A DNA stretch of 64,000 nt, from contig CAJXKK010000003.1 in NCBI GenBank assembly GCA_913055615.1, positions 92,603 to 156,602 on the forward strand, written 5' to 3'. Every line of letters begins with the position of its first letter. The first letter of the stretch is position 1. Positions 8,413 to 17,446 of this stretch are shown here, piece by piece. This stretch comes from an uncultured Ectothiorhodospiraceae bacterium. Lineage in GTDB: Bacteria > Pseudomonadota > Gammaproteobacteria > XJ16 > Halofilaceae. The notes beneath the pieces are model-generated. The model was not told where the DNA came from. It worked only from the letters and a program-made list of their open reading frames with translations, and ran no database searches. A program made the position numbers and the translations under genes.

Positions 8413-9085
8413 GTGCCCTCCCGTGGAAGTCGTCCCGGGAGAGGGCGCCGCCCTCGATTGACAGCACCGGGAGCCCGAAGGCCTCCGTCAGGGCGATGTC
8501 ATGGGTGGCGACCAGTACCGTCACCCCGACGCGGTTGAACTGGACGAACAGATCCATGATCTCGCGCGACAACGCAGGATCGAGGTTGCCGGTCGGCTCA
8601 TCCGCCAGCAGCAGGCGCGGGCGATGGACCACCGCGCGCGCGATGCCGACGCGCTGCTGCTCACCGCCCGACAGGGTGATCGGCATCTGCTTCTCCTTGT
8701 CGAGCAGACCGACCTTGTCCAGCGCGGCGTGCACGCGCCGCCCGAGCTCGCCGGAGCGGTAGCCGGCGATCACGAGCGGCAGCGCGACGTTGTCGAACAC
8801 GGTGCGGTCGTAGAGCAGGTGGTGATCCTGGAACACGATGCCCATCTGCCGCCGCAGCCAGGGCACGCGTCGGCGCGGCAGCGTGGACAGATTGACGTTG
8901 CCGACCAGCAACGTGCCGCGCGTCGCGCGCTCGATGCGCGCGATCAGCTTCAGCAGCGTCGACTTGCCGGCCCCGGAATGCCCGGTCAGGAACGCCATCT
9001 CGCCGTCCGGCAGGTCCATCGACAGATCCGACAAGGCCTCCTGCCGGCCCGGGTAGCGCTTGCTGACGTGGTCGAAACGGATCAT
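8402..9085 (-). CDS. ftsE: Cell division ATP-binding protein FtsE
   Basis: ABC ATPase of the divisome, 227 residues. Walker A GHSGAGKST, signature LSGGEQQRVGIARA, Walker B LLLADEP and switch His ATHD are all present. The start is MIRFDHVSKRYPG at 9085. An upstream ATG exists, but it would be read through the family A repeat element, which begins only ten bases before this start. No clear Shine-Dalgarno sequence is visible, so translation may depend on the insertion context. Order: ftsY, element, ftsE, ftsX, rpoH. Confidence 0.95.
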   Translation of the reverse strand: MIRFDHVSKRYPGRQEALSDLSMDLPDGEMAFLTGHSGAGKSTLLKLIARIERATRGTLLVGNVNLSTLPRRRVPWLRRQMGIVFQDHHLLYDRTVFDNVALPLVIAGYRSGELGRRVHAALDKVGLLDKEKQMPITLSGGEQQRVGIARAVVHRPRLLLADEPTGNLDPALSREIMDLFVQFNRVGVTVLVATHDIALTEAFGLPVLSIEGGALSRDDFHGRAHGA

Positions 9086-9095
9086 GGCGCGGGCG

Positions 9096-9297
9096 AAGAA
9101 CCACAGATGGACACAGATGAACACAGATAATGGCCTTGTAGGCCTGTTCTGGCCTCCGGGTAGTGAGTCTCGGCAGCGCAAGACGCGACCGGGTTGTTAT
9201 TCCGGGATCGAATCCGTGCGCTGGCCGATCCGCTGAAAGGCGCTTCAGCGCCCCAGGCCCACCATCTGCGTTTTTCTGTGTCCATCTGTGGTTCCTT
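9096..9297. repeat. Family A inverted-repeat element A1
   Basis: Fills the ftsY-ftsE gap. The left arm (9096-9130) is built of CACAGATGG and ACACAGAT units. The right arm (about 9261-9297) is its reverse complement with a few mismatches; AACCACAGATGGACACAGA is shared exactly. The core of about 130 bp shows no ORF or conserved box. It matches the inner shell of elements A2 and A3. It leaves ten bases before the ftsE start and about 20 after the ftsY stop. Confidence 0.85.
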
Positions 9298-9316
9298 TCG
9301 GCCCTCCAGCGCCCGC

Positions 9317-10345
9317 CTACTCGTTACCCAGCAGGGCGTCGACGAAGGCTTCGGGGTCGAACGGGCGCAGGTCTTCGGGTTTTTCGCCGACGCCGATGAA
9401 GCGGATCGGCAGGCCGGTCTCCTGGACGATGGCGAAGGCGATGCCGCCCTTGGCGGTACCATCGAGCTTGGTGATGGCGAGGCCCGTGACGTCGACCGCG
9501 GCGCCGAACTGGCGGGCCTGGACGAGCGCGTTCTGGCCCGAACCGCCATCCAGCACAAGCAGCGTCTCGTGCGGTGCCGTCTCGTCGAAGCGGGCGATCA
9601 CTCGCCGGACCTTGCGCAGCTCATCCATCAGGTTCGCCTGCGTGTGCAGGCGCCCGGCGGTGTCCGCGAGCACGATCTCGATGCCGCGCGAGCGCGCATG
9701 CGCGAGGGCGTCGTGGATCACGGCCGCTGAATCCGATCCGGTCTTCTGCGCGATTACGGGGACGCCGACGCGCGCGCCCCATTGCTGGAGCTGTTCCACC
9801 GCCGCCGCGCGGAAGGTGTCGCCGGCGGCGAGCGCTACCGAATGACCGGCCGCCTGCAGGCGCTGCGCGAGTTTGCCGATCGTGGTCGTCTTGCCCGAGC
9901 CGTTGACGCCGACGACGAGCATGACCCACGGCTGCCCGGGCGGTGGTTGCGAGGGCTCGGACTCGCGCGGCACAAGCATGTCGACCAGGGTGCGCCGCAG
10001 GATGTCACGCACCTCGGACGTCGTCCGCGCCCGCTTGGCTTCTCGGCGCAGCGTGTCCAGGATGGTGCGGGTCGCATCGATACCGGTGTCGGCCAGCAGC
10101 AGCTCCTCCTCGATCTGCTCGATCAACTCGTCATCGAGCGCGCGCCCGCCGAACAGGGCGCGCAGGCCGCCGCCCATACGGCTGCGCGTCTTCTCGAGAC
10201 CTGCGTCGAGGCGAGGCTGCTCCTCCTGCTCGGCCGCTTCCTGCGGTGCGGTCGTGTCATCGACGGCGGCTTTGTCGACGCCCGCCTCGTCGCCGGGTGG
10301 TGCGGGGTCTTTCTTTTTGCCCTTGAACAGGCCGAACAGGCGCAT
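9317..10345 (-). CDS. ftsY: Signal recognition particle receptor FtsY
   Basis: SRP receptor GTPase that docks ribosome-SRP complexes at the membrane. From MRLFGLFKGKKK it has 342 residues, with an acidic A domain (about 10-60), the N domain, and a G domain with GVNGSGKTTT, DTAGRLHTQANL, TKLDGTAKGG and GVGEKPEDLRPF. A longer start at 10399 would add a proline/arginine-rich stretch not typical of the family. DGGSGQNA replaces the more common DASTGQNA, a mild variation. Confidence 0.96.
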   Translation of the reverse strand: MRLFGLFKGKKKDPAPPGDEAGVDKAAVDDTTAPQEAAEQEEQPRLDAGLEKTRSRMGGGLRALFGGRALDDELIEQIEEELLLADTGIDATRTILDTLRREAKRARTTSEVRDILRRTLVDMLVPRESEPSQPPPGQPWVMLVVGVNGSGKTTTIGKLAQRLQAAGHSVALAAGDTFRAAAVEQLQQWGARVGVPVIAQKTGSDSAAVIHDALAHARSRGIEIVLADTAGRLHTQANLMDELRKVRRVIARFDETAPHETLLVLDGGSGQNALVQARQFGAAVDVTGLAITKLDGTAKGGIAFAIVQETGLPIRFIGVGEKPEDLRPFDPEAFVDALLGNE

Positions 10346-10501
10346 GATGGGGAAACTCGCAGGGTGCGGTCGGGGCGACGCGCCGGTGCGCGCCTGCATG
10401 ACAACGTGTTCATGATGCGGTCACGCTGCGTTCACGCAGCTGCCGCCAACCTTGGCGAAAGCGGTATGCTACCAGCCGCCCGCCAACCGGGGAATAAACC
10501 G

Positions 10502-11905
10502 ATGGGTCGTATCCTTACACTCTTGTCCGCGCTTCTGCTGGTGCCGGCGTTGGCCGTCGGGGCCGACGATGGCACCGCGGAGATCCACGAATACCGGCTC
10601 GACAACGGCATGAAGGTGCTTGTGCGGACCGACCGCCGGGCACCCGTGGTCGTATCGCAGGTGTGGTACCGGATCGGCAGTGTCGATGAGCACCGGGGGG
10701 TTACCGGGGTGTCGCACACGCTCGAGCATATGATGTTCAAGGGCACCGAAGAGTACGGCCCCGGTGAAATGTCGGACATCATCGCGCGTCACGGCGGCTC
10801 CGAGAACGCCTTCACCAGTCACGATTACACCGCCTATTACCAGCAGATCGCGGCCGAGCACCTCGATCTCATGCTGCAGCTGGAGGCGGATCGAATGACC
10901 AACCTGACGCTCCCGTCCGAGGAGTTCGAGCAGGAGATCCGGGTCGTCCAGGAGGAGCGCCGGCAACGCGTCGAGGACCAGCCGCGCTCGCTGACCTGGG
11001 AGCGCCTGCGGGCCGCCGCCTTCCCGTCCGGGCCGCAGCGGTCGCCGATTATCGGCTGGCGCGCGGATCTCGAGTCGATGACCCTCTCCGATCTCGAGCA
11101 GTGGTACCGCAAGTGGTATTCGCCGAACAACGCGGCCCTCGTGGTGGTGGGCGACGTCGATCCGGACGAGGTGCGCGCACTCGCGGAGAAGCATTTCGGT
11201 GACCGCGAGTCGGTCGATCTGCCGCGGCGGCCGGCGCCGTCGGAGATCGATCCGCGCGGGGAGATCCGCCTCAGGGTGCACGCCCCCGCGAAGCTGCCGT
11301 ATCTCGCCATGGGCTGGCGTGTGCCGGCGCTGGGCAGTCTGGACAGCCCGGACGACATCTACGCGCTGGATGTGCTCGCGGGCGTGCTCGATGGCGGGCG
11401 CAGCGCGCGCATCGAGCGCAATATCGTGCGCGGTCAGGAGGTGGCCTCGGGGGCCGGGGCCAGCTACTCGGCGCTGAGCCGGATGGACGAAACGCTGTTC
11501 AGTGTGGGCGGGACGCCGGCATCCGACCGAGGGATCGGCGAACTGGAGTCGGCGCTGCGCGAGGAGATCGAGCGCCTCAAGGACGAGCCGATCGAGTCGG
11601 AGGAACTCGAACGGGTGAAGACCAAAGTCGTCGCCGACGACGTGTTCCAGCGCGATTCGATGTTCTACCAGGCGATGCGCATGGGCCGGCTGGAGATGGC
11701 CGGTGCGGAGCAGGATGCCTGGGAAGCCTACCAGCAGGGCGTGCAGCGCGTGACGGCGGAGGACGTCCACCGGGTCGCCCGCGAGTATCTGACGGATCGG
11801 CGGCTGACCGTCGCCGAACTGGTTCCCGAGGGCGTCGATGGCGGTTCCCGCCCGGCGGGCGATGGCGAGGGGTTGATTGGAGGTGAAGATGCAGTCGCGC
11901 AATAG
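10502..11905 (+). CDS. M16 family zinc peptidase (catalytic partner)
   Basis: A secreted, pitrilysin-like metalloprotease of 467 residues with a signal peptide (about 1-20). The inverted zinc motif HTLEH is at residues 72-76, followed by the downstream glutamate region EEFEQEIRVVQEER. The C-terminal half carries the second M16 fold. The next gene encodes a zinc-less M16 partner whose start overlaps this stop by 17 bases, the usual heterodimer layout beside ftsY. The ATG is chosen for its signal peptide. The substrate is unknown. Confidence 0.9.
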   Translation: MGRILTLLSALLLVPALAVGADDGTAEIHEYRLDNGMKVLVRTDRRAPVVVSQVWYRIGSVDEHRGVTGVSHTLEHMMFKGTEEYGPGEMSDIIARHGGSENAFTSHDYTAYYQQIAAEHLDLMLQLEADRMTNLTLPSEEFEQEIRVVQEERRQRVEDQPRSLTWERLRAAAFPSGPQRSPIIGWRADLESMTLSDLEQWYRKWYSPNNAALVVVGDVDPDEVRALAEKHFGDRESVDLPRRPAPSEIDPRGEIRLRVHAPAKLPYLAMGWRVPALGSLDSPDDIYALDVLAGVLDGGRSARIERNIVRGQEVASGAGASYSALSRMDETLFSVGGTPASDRGIGELESALREEIERLKDEPIESEELERVKTKVVADDVFQRDSMFYQAMRMGRLEMAGAEQDAWEAYQQGVQRVTAEDVHRVAREYLTDRRLTVAELVPEGVDGGSRPAGDGEGLIGGEDAVAQ

Positions 11906-13253
11906 ATTCGCACGCACCCGGGCAGCGATCGCGCTGGCGCTGATGCTGGCGACGGCCCAGGTGCTGGCCGCGCCTCAGATCGAGCAGTGGACGACCGACA
12001 ACGGCGCGCGGGTGCTGTTCGTGCAGGCGCCGGAGATCCCGATGGTCGACGCCCGGGTCACCTTCGACGCCGGCAGCGCGCGTGATGGTGATCACCCCGG
12101 TATCGCCCGCCTCACCAGCAGTCTGCTGATGTCCGGCACCGGCGGCCGCGATACGGATGCTGTCGCGCGCGCACTGGAGCGCGAAGGCGCCGAGGTCTCG
12201 ACTGGCTCGGCCCGCGACATGGCATGGATCAAACTGCGCTCGCTCAGCGAGACGGAGCAGCTGGAACCGGTAACGTCGCTCGTCGGTGAACTGCTGGCGC
12301 GTCCGGCATTCCCGGAAGATGAACTGGAGCGACTCGCGGAGAAACAGCGTACCGGCCTGCGCGAGCAGGAGCAGTCACCGGGCGGGATCGCCAATCGACT
12401 GTTCCGCGAGGCGCTCTATGGTGATCATCCCTACGGCCAGGATCCGCTCGGCAGCCGGGAATCGCTCAAGGCCATCGACCGCGGCGCCGTGCAGGGCTTC
12501 CATGAGGAGTACTACGTCGCGAAGAATGCGAATATCGCCATCGTCGGCGATATCGACCTCGAGCGCGCGAAAGAGCTCGCGCGGACGCTGGTCGGCGATC
12601 TGCCCTCAGGCGAGCGTGCGCCGGCGCTGCCGCCGGTGCCGGAACTCGACGAGGCCCGCACCATCGAGGAGTCGTTCCCGTCGACCCAGGCGCACGTGAA
12701 GATCGGTCGGCCCGGTGTCGCACGTGGCTACGAACAGTGGCCGGAACTCTATGTGGCCAATCATGTCCTCGGCGGCGGCGGCTTCACATCGCGCCTCTAT
12801 GACGAGGTCCGCTCCAAGCGTGGACTGGTCTACGGTGTCTACAGCCATTTCAGCCCCATGGCGCGGACCGGTCCGTTCCGGATCCAGCTGCAGACACGCG
12901 GCGACCAGGTCGACGAGGCCCTCGGCGTGGTCCACGACGTCTTCAATGAGTTCCATGCAAAGGGCCCGTCCGCCGAAGAGGTCGAGGATTCGATCCTGAA
13001 CATCACCGGCGGTTTCCCGCTGCGCATCGATTCGAACGACGACATCACCGGCTATCTGGCGATGATGGGGTTCTACGACCTGCCCGTTGATTACCTCGAA
13101 AGTTTCCCTGAGCGGGTGCGCGACGTCGATGCGGACAGCGCGCATGCGGCGTTCCTCGACGTGCTCGGGCAGCGTCCCCGCGTGACGGTCGTCGTCGGCG
13201 GCGATCGCGCGCGCGATGGCGGGGATGCGGGCGATGGCGCGGCAGCGCAGTAA
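11889..13253 (+). CDS. M16 family peptidase-like protein (zinc-less partner)
   Basis: A 454-residue M16 homologue with a signal peptide ending near VLAAPQ. Where the zinc motif should be, the sequence reads HPGIARLTSSLLM and lacks HxxEH, so it should not bind catalytic zinc. The substrate-binding Arg/Tyr region is retained (RSKRGLVYGVYSHF). It probably forms a heterodimer with the upstream peptidase. GGAGGTG precedes the ATG, inside the end of the upstream gene. Confidence 0.9.
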   Translation: MQSRNRFARTRAAIALALMLATAQVLAAPQIEQWTTDNGARVLFVQAPEIPMVDARVTFDAGSARDGDHPGIARLTSSLLMSGTGGRDTDAVARALEREGAEVSTGSARDMAWIKLRSLSETEQLEPVTSLVGELLARPAFPEDELERLAEKQRTGLREQEQSPGGIANRLFREALYGDHPYGQDPLGSRESLKAIDRGAVQGFHEEYYVAKNANIAIVGDIDLERAKELARTLVGDLPSGERAPALPPVPELDEARTIEESFPSTQAHVKIGRPGVARGYEQWPELYVANHVLGGGGFTSRLYDEVRSKRGLVYGVYSHFSPMARTGPFRIQLQTRGDQVDEALGVVHDVFNEFHAKGPSAEEVEDSILNITGGFPLRIDSNDDITGYLAMMGFYDLPVDYLESFPERVRDVDADSAHAAFLDVLGQRPRVTVVVGGDRARDGGDAGDGAAAQ

Positions 13254-13800
13254 CACCGTCCGCATCATCGGTGGCGCCTGGCGCGGACGGCGGATCCATT
13301 TCCCCGGCGCGCCGGGCCTGCGGCCGACCGCGGACCGGCGCCGCGAGACCCTTTTCAACTGGCTCGCGTTCGATCTGGAAGGCGCCCGTTGCCTCGATCT
13401 GTTCGCGGGCTCCGGTGCGCTCGGCTTCGAGGCGGCCTCGCGCGGTGCCGCCGCCGTGGTGATGGTCGAGGCCTCGCGCGAGGTGGCCGCCGCGCTCGCC
13501 GCGACGCGTGATGGATTCGGTGCGGGGGGCGTACAGGTCGTGCATGCGCAGATGGCGCGCTACCTCAACCGGGCGCCGCAGGCGTTCGACGTCGTCTTCC
13601 TCGATCCACCGTTTGCCCAGCCACGGCTCGCCGAGGACGCGTGCCGGCGTCTGGCCGAGAGTGGCTGGCTTGCCACGGGGGCCCATATCTATCTCGAGGT
13701 GGCCGCCCACGCGCAACGGCCGCTGATCCCCCCGGACTGGACGCTCGTTCGCGAAAAGGCCAGCGGCGACGCCCACGCCTTGCTGTACGCCACTTCCTGA
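13234..13800 (+). CDS. rsmD: 16S rRNA (guanine-966-N2) methyltransferase RsmD
   Basis: SAM-dependent methyltransferase of 188 residues that modifies G966 of 16S rRNA. Seen: VRIIGGAWRGRRI at the N-terminus, LRPTADRRRETLFNWL, the SAM loop CLDLFAGSGALGFEAASRG and the catalytic FLDPPF. ATG 13234 has a GGGGA ribosome site; ATGs at 13216 and 13225 are alternatives. The start overlaps the M16 gene. coaD, its usual next neighbour, is displaced by about 9.3 kb. Confidence 0.94.
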   Translation: MARQRSNTVRIIGGAWRGRRIHFPGAPGLRPTADRRRETLFNWLAFDLEGARCLDLFAGSGALGFEAASRGAAAVVMVEASREVAAALAATRDGFGAGGVQVVHAQMARYLNRAPQAFDVVFLDPPFAQPRLAEDACRRLAESGWLATGAHIYLEVAAHAQRPLIPPDWTLVREKASGDAHALLYATS

Positions 13801-13804
13801 TCTG

Positions 13805-13831
13805 TTTCTGCAGAAATTATTCGCGTATACT
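13805..13831 (+). promoter_or_regulatory. Promoter and palindromic operator of the Xre/RES pair
   Basis: A perfect 12-bp palindrome TTTCTGCAGAAA (13805-13816) lies at the -35 position, with TATACT (13826-13831) as the -10 box, just before the antitoxin gene. An HTH antitoxin that represses its own promoter would be expected to bind such a palindrome; that is inference. Confidence 0.5.
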
Positions 13832-13858
13832 CGACTCCATGAAACAGGGAGTCTCTTC

Positions 13859-14251
13859 ATGAACCGCCTCGCCACCCGTTCCGTCGAGCGGCCCGAGCGG
13901 CCCGAGCAGCGTGACGTGTTGAGCAAGGCCGTGGTCCGCAGCGCGGAGCGGCTGGGGCTCACCGGCCGCGAGCTGGCGGCCACCCTCGGCCTCAGCCCGG
14001 CCAGCGTGTCGCGCCTGATGCGCGGTGATTACACCCTCGATCCGAAGCACAAGTCGTGGGAGCTGGCGACGCTGCTGGTCCGCCTCGTGCGCGGTCTGGA
14101 TACGATCACGGCCGACGATGAGCAGGCTGCACGCGCCTGGTTCGATCACTACAACGAGCACCTGCAGGCCGTTCCGCGCGAACACGTCGCGAGCGTCGAG
14201 GGGCTGGTGGATACGCTGGCTTATGTGGACGCCTTCCGCGCTCGCATCTGA
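13859..14251 (+). CDS. Xre/MbcA/ParS-family antitoxin
   Basis: A 130-residue protein with an N-terminal HTH (about residues 25-60, including LTGRELAATLGLSPASVSRLMRG split over the two helices) and a C-terminal DUF2384 toxin-binding domain (ALVRLVRGLD-like helix, then EEQAARAWFDHYN-type sequence ending in VEGLVDTLAYVDAFRARI). This is the antitoxin that pairs with RES toxins. The toxin start lies inside its 3' end (29-base overlap). Composition and position mark it as part of an accessory block. Confidence 0.88.
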   Translation: MNRLATRSVERPERPEQRDVLSKAVVRSAERLGLTGRELAATLGLSPASVSRLMRGDYTLDPKHKSWELATLLVRLVRGLDTITADDEQAARAWFDHYNEHLQAVPREHVASVEGLVDTLAYVDAFRARI

Positions 14252-14966
14252 GGGCAGGCCGCTGCGTGGCGACTGCTGGCGGGTGGTCGAGGACCAGCAC
14301 AGCGCGACCACGCGCCGCCTGACCGATACGGCGGCCGAACAGGAACTGCTGGAAGACATCCTCGAGCAGAGCAAGCCGAGGGTCCCCGAGGCCTGCGCCG
14401 CACTGCATTATCTGCTGCAGACACCGTTCCGGTATGGTGCGCCGCCACCGCACGGGTCCCGCTTTCGGGCCCGTGGTGATCGCCGCGGCGTATTCTACGC
14501 CGCGGTCGATATCCCTGCGGCCATGGCCGAGTTGGCATTCTGGCGGTTGATGTTCTTCGAGGCCTCCTCGGGGGGAGTAACGCCGCGCAGCGCCGCGGTG
14601 CTGACCGTATTCTCGGTGGCGTATGCCACGCGCACCGGACTCGATCTGACGCGCCCGCCCCTCGATCGTGACCAGGCGTTGTGGACGGCGCCGGCGGATT
14701 ATGCGGCGACCCAGGCCCTGGCGGAGAATGCCCGTGACGCGGGTGTCGAGGTCCTGCGCTACGCATCCGTGCGCGACCTGCGGGGGCGGACCAACATCGC
14801 CATTCTCGAGTGCGCCGCCTTCGCTCGCCGCGAACCCGTGCGCCAGCAGACCTGGCGGCTGTGGGTGGATCGCAATGGCGTCGAGACCCGCAGGGCCGTG
14901 GGCGATGAGCCGGCCCTCATATTCCGGCGCGGCGATTTCGCGAGCGATCCGCGCCTCGCGGAATGA
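14223..14966 (+). CDS. RES-domain toxin
   Basis: A 247-residue protein with a RES domain. Known relatives attack NAD+ (MbcT, a NAD+ phosphorylase) or ADP-ribosylate a metabolic enzyme (ParT). Seen: CWRVVEDQHS near the N-terminus, SRFRARGDRRGVFYAAVDI with the conserved Arg and Tyr, AMAELAFWR with the conserved Glu, and the C-terminal VGDEPALIFRRG. Which of the two chemistries it uses cannot be told from sequence alone. It is translated from an ATG inside the antitoxin gene. Confidence 0.87.
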   Translation: MWTPSALASEGRPLRGDCWRVVEDQHSATTRRLTDTAAEQELLEDILEQSKPRVPEACAALHYLLQTPFRYGAPPPHGSRFRARGDRRGVFYAAVDIPAAMAELAFWRLMFFEASSGGVTPRSAAVLTVFSVAYATRTGLDLTRPPLDRDQALWTAPADYAATQALAENARDAGVEVLRYASVRDLRGRTNIAILECAAFARREPVRQQTWRLWVDRNGVETRRAVGDEPALIFRRGDFASDPRLAE

Positions 14967-15828
14967 CGGCCCCGGATGCCGCGAACGGACTCGCGTTCGA
15001 CGCATTCGCCGGGCCGGCCACGGACCGGGCGCGGCTGACCGCCGCGTTCCGGCGGCTTGCGTCCGGTCATCCCGATGCCGGCGCGACCTTGCAGTACCGG
15101 CGCGATCGTAAGCCCTTCGGTATGGCCTGGAGTGTCGACCCCGTTCGCATCGACGCCCCGGGTATCACGCATTGCGTCTGGGTTCTCCACGAGATCGATG
15201 CCAATGGCGCCGCTGGCGAAGGCGATCGCGCCGCGCCTGCGCACGCGGCGATCATCCTGACTGCCGCGCGCGCCTGCGTGGACGGTGGCGATCGCATCGT
15301 CCACGTCAACAGCGGATTTACCGCCCTCACGGGTTACGGTACCGATGAACTGAGCGTTCTTAGCCAGGTGTTGCTGCAGGGCGAGGGTGGCCCGGTCGGT
15401 GAGCAGCAACGCCTGCGGCGCGCGCTCGCGGGCGACTGGCCCTGCTGCCGTTGCGGCATGCCGGGGACGACGGGGCCGATTACTGGCTCGGTCTGGCGCA
15501 CGACGTCACCGAAGACCGCGACCGCGAACAGCGCCGCTACGAGGCCGCCTATTACGACGATCTCACCGGGTTGCCGAACCGCGCGCTCGCCCAGGCGCGG
15601 ATCGAGGTGGTGCTGGAGCGGCTCAAACCCGCCGCCCCGCTGGTCCGCGACGTGCACCTCGACCCGACCCGTCGCGACCTCGCGAGCCGGCTGGTCTCGC
15701 TCGCCGGCGAACACGGGCTGGCGACCGCGGCGGTCGCGGTCGAGACCGAGGGCGAGGCCGAATACCTCGAGGGGGTCGGCTGTGCCGCGGCCCAGGGGCA
15801 CCGCTTCGGCCGTCCCGAAATTATCTGA
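14963..15828 (+). pseudogene. Decayed PAS-GGDEF-EAL signalling gene
   Basis: The first part (frame of 14963) reads as a PAS domain (DRIVHVNSGFTALTGYGTDEL). Near 15420-15450 the reading frame shifts by one, and the new frame continues with WLGLAHDVTEDRDREQRR and AAYYDDLTGLPNRAL, the start of a GGDEF domain. That is joined directly to a tail resembling the end of an EAL domain (LASRLVSLAGEHGL, then CAAAQGHRFGRP). The GGDEF active site and most of EAL, including its metal ligands, are missing. A frameshift plus a large internal deletion make it non-functional. It starts in an ATGA overlap with the RES gene. Confidence 0.8.
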
Positions 15829-16070
15829 TCTCCGCGAACGCACGGCTCACCGGGCGGTCGCCCGGGTGCCCTCCGGCGGCCCGCGATGGCGCCATACGTG
15901 AACTGTGTCACGGCAGCTCCATGGCTTGTCCGCTATATTCGACTTACATACGGTCGATCAGTCCGCCTCTGGCGAACCGGCGCACGGGGTGTGGGGCTTC
16001 AAGGGTGCCCGACCACCCGTGTCTGCGGCATGGCGGCGCGACCAGACGTGTCATGCCAGGGGGCGAATCC

Positions 16071-17420
16071 ATGGCTCAGGATAACGGGACCACCGGAGTA
16101 CCGGTCGAACTGCTGCGGCCGGGCCTGTATGTACGCGAACTCGACCGCCCGTGGGTCGAGACGCCCTTCCTGTTCCAGGGGTTCCGGATCGTCGGGGGGG
16201 AGGAACTCGAGGCCCTGCGCGAGTATTGCCGGATCGTCATTATCGATGACGAGCGCTCCGAGGCGAAGGCGCTCGAGGCCGTTCGCCGCGAGGTGGTGAA
16301 GCAGGGGCATGCGCTGGCGGCCGGTGCATCCGCGCCGGCCGAGGCGCAGCCGGTGCAAACCAGGCGGGCGACCCCGAAGCGCCCGTCCGAGCGCGCGCGT
16401 CGACGCAGTGTCGGCGTGTTGTTCGCCGAGACCGAGAACCCCGACCGCAAGCGCTTCTCGACGCTGGTCCAGGCCGCCGCCGCAGCGCGCGGTGACGCGC
16501 GGGCTGCCGTCAGTGACGCGCTCCAGCGCGCCCGTGATGGCCGTATGGTGGACGTCGCGCGGATGGACGGCACGGTAGATGAGCTGGTCGATCTCGTGGT
16601 CGAGGATCCCACCGCCTCGCTCTGGCTTACCCGGATGCGCGAGCATGACGAGGGCATGGCCGTACATGCCGTGAATACCACGGTGCTGGCGCTGACCCTC
16701 GGTGCCCATCTCGGGGTCGACCGGCGCGGGCTGCGCCGGCTGGGCTTCGGCGCGTTGCTCCACGACATCGGCAAGACGACGATGCCGCGAGAACTGCTGG
16801 AGCGACCGGACGAATTGAGCGACGACGAACTGGCACGCCTGAGGGAGTACCCGCAGGCCGGTTATGAACTGGCGGCTGACAGCGGCCAGGTCCATACCGA
16901 GTCGCTGGAGGTGGTTCGGCTGCACCGCGAGCGCTGGGACGGCCGCGGCTACCCGCGGGGGCTGCGCGGCGAGATGATCCCGCGCAAGGCACTGATCGTC
17001 GGCCTCGCCGATGCGTACGACACGATGACCTCGCGGCGCCCCTGGGCCGAGGCCGTGGCACCCGACAAGGCACTGCATGAGTTGTATGCCGATGCGGCGC
17101 AGGAATTCAGCGTCGATCTGGTGCAGGAGTTCATCCGCTGCATGGGCATATTCCCCGTGGGCAGCGTGGTCGAGCTGGACAACCGCGCGCGGGGAATCGT
17201 CCTCGGTGCGCGGCCCGGTGGCGGCCTGTGGCCGACCATACTCATGGTCCGTACACCCGATGGCGAACCGTATCGCAAACGCCTGCTGCTCAATCTCGGT
17301 GCCGAGGTCCGTCGCTCACGCGACGGTGGCCCACGTCGCATTGCACGCTCTATCGATGCCTCGGCTTCGGGGATCGACGTGGCGCGGCTGGTTGCCAGTG
17401 AGTTCGGGCTTGCTGCTTGA
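16071..17420 (+). CDS. HD-GYP domain phosphodiesterase
   Basis: A predicted c-di-GMP phosphodiesterase of 449 residues: an N-terminal DUF3391 domain (GLYVRELDRPWVETPFLFQGF, about residues 15-60), a linker, then HD-GYP. The HD pair is H231-D232 in LLHDIGK, and GYP is at 293-295 in HRERWDGRGYP. It is soluble, with no membrane helix. The start follows a poor ribosome site, but MAQDNG is the first ATG before DUF3391. It lies beside the decayed GGDEF-EAL gene, so the locus was probably once a larger c-di-GMP module. Confidence 0.88.
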   Translation: MAQDNGTTGVPVELLRPGLYVRELDRPWVETPFLFQGFRIVGGEELEALREYCRIVIIDDERSEAKALEAVRREVVKQGHALAAGASAPAEAQPVQTRRATPKRPSERARRRSVGVLFAETENPDRKRFSTLVQAAAAARGDARAAVSDALQRARDGRMVDVARMDGTVDELVDLVVEDPTASLWLTRMREHDEGMAVHAVNTTVLALTLGAHLGVDRRGLRRLGFGALLHDIGKTTMPRELLERPDELSDDELARLREYPQAGYELAADSGQVHTESLEVVRLHRERWDGRGYPRGLRGEMIPRKALIVGLADAYDTMTSRRPWAEAVAPDKALHELYADAAQEFSVDLVQEFIRCMGIFPVGSVVELDNRARGIVLGARPGGGLWPTILMVRTPDGEPYRKRLLLNLGAEVRRSRDGGPRRIARSIDASASGIDVARLVASEFGLAA

Positions 17421-17443
17421 GGGTTGAGGGCGAAGGGCGAAGG
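17418..17443 (+). repeat. Short heptamer array after the HD-GYP gene
   Basis: From the TGA stop onward, the sequence is a degenerate run of a seven-base unit (TGAGGGT, TGAGGGC, GAAGGGC, GAAGGTG). The same AAGGGCG unit recurs after the hemB stop at 61754. Confidence 0.6.
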
Positions 17444-17446
17444 TGG

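Noticed and set aside
9086..9181. Longer ftsE start at 9181
   Set aside because: The extra residues are translated from repeat element A1 and do not match FtsE proteins.
13839..13862. Seven-codon frame (MKQGVSS) just before the antitoxin, ending in ATGA
   Set aside because: Could be a leader peptide, but no attenuator or conserved sequence supports it.
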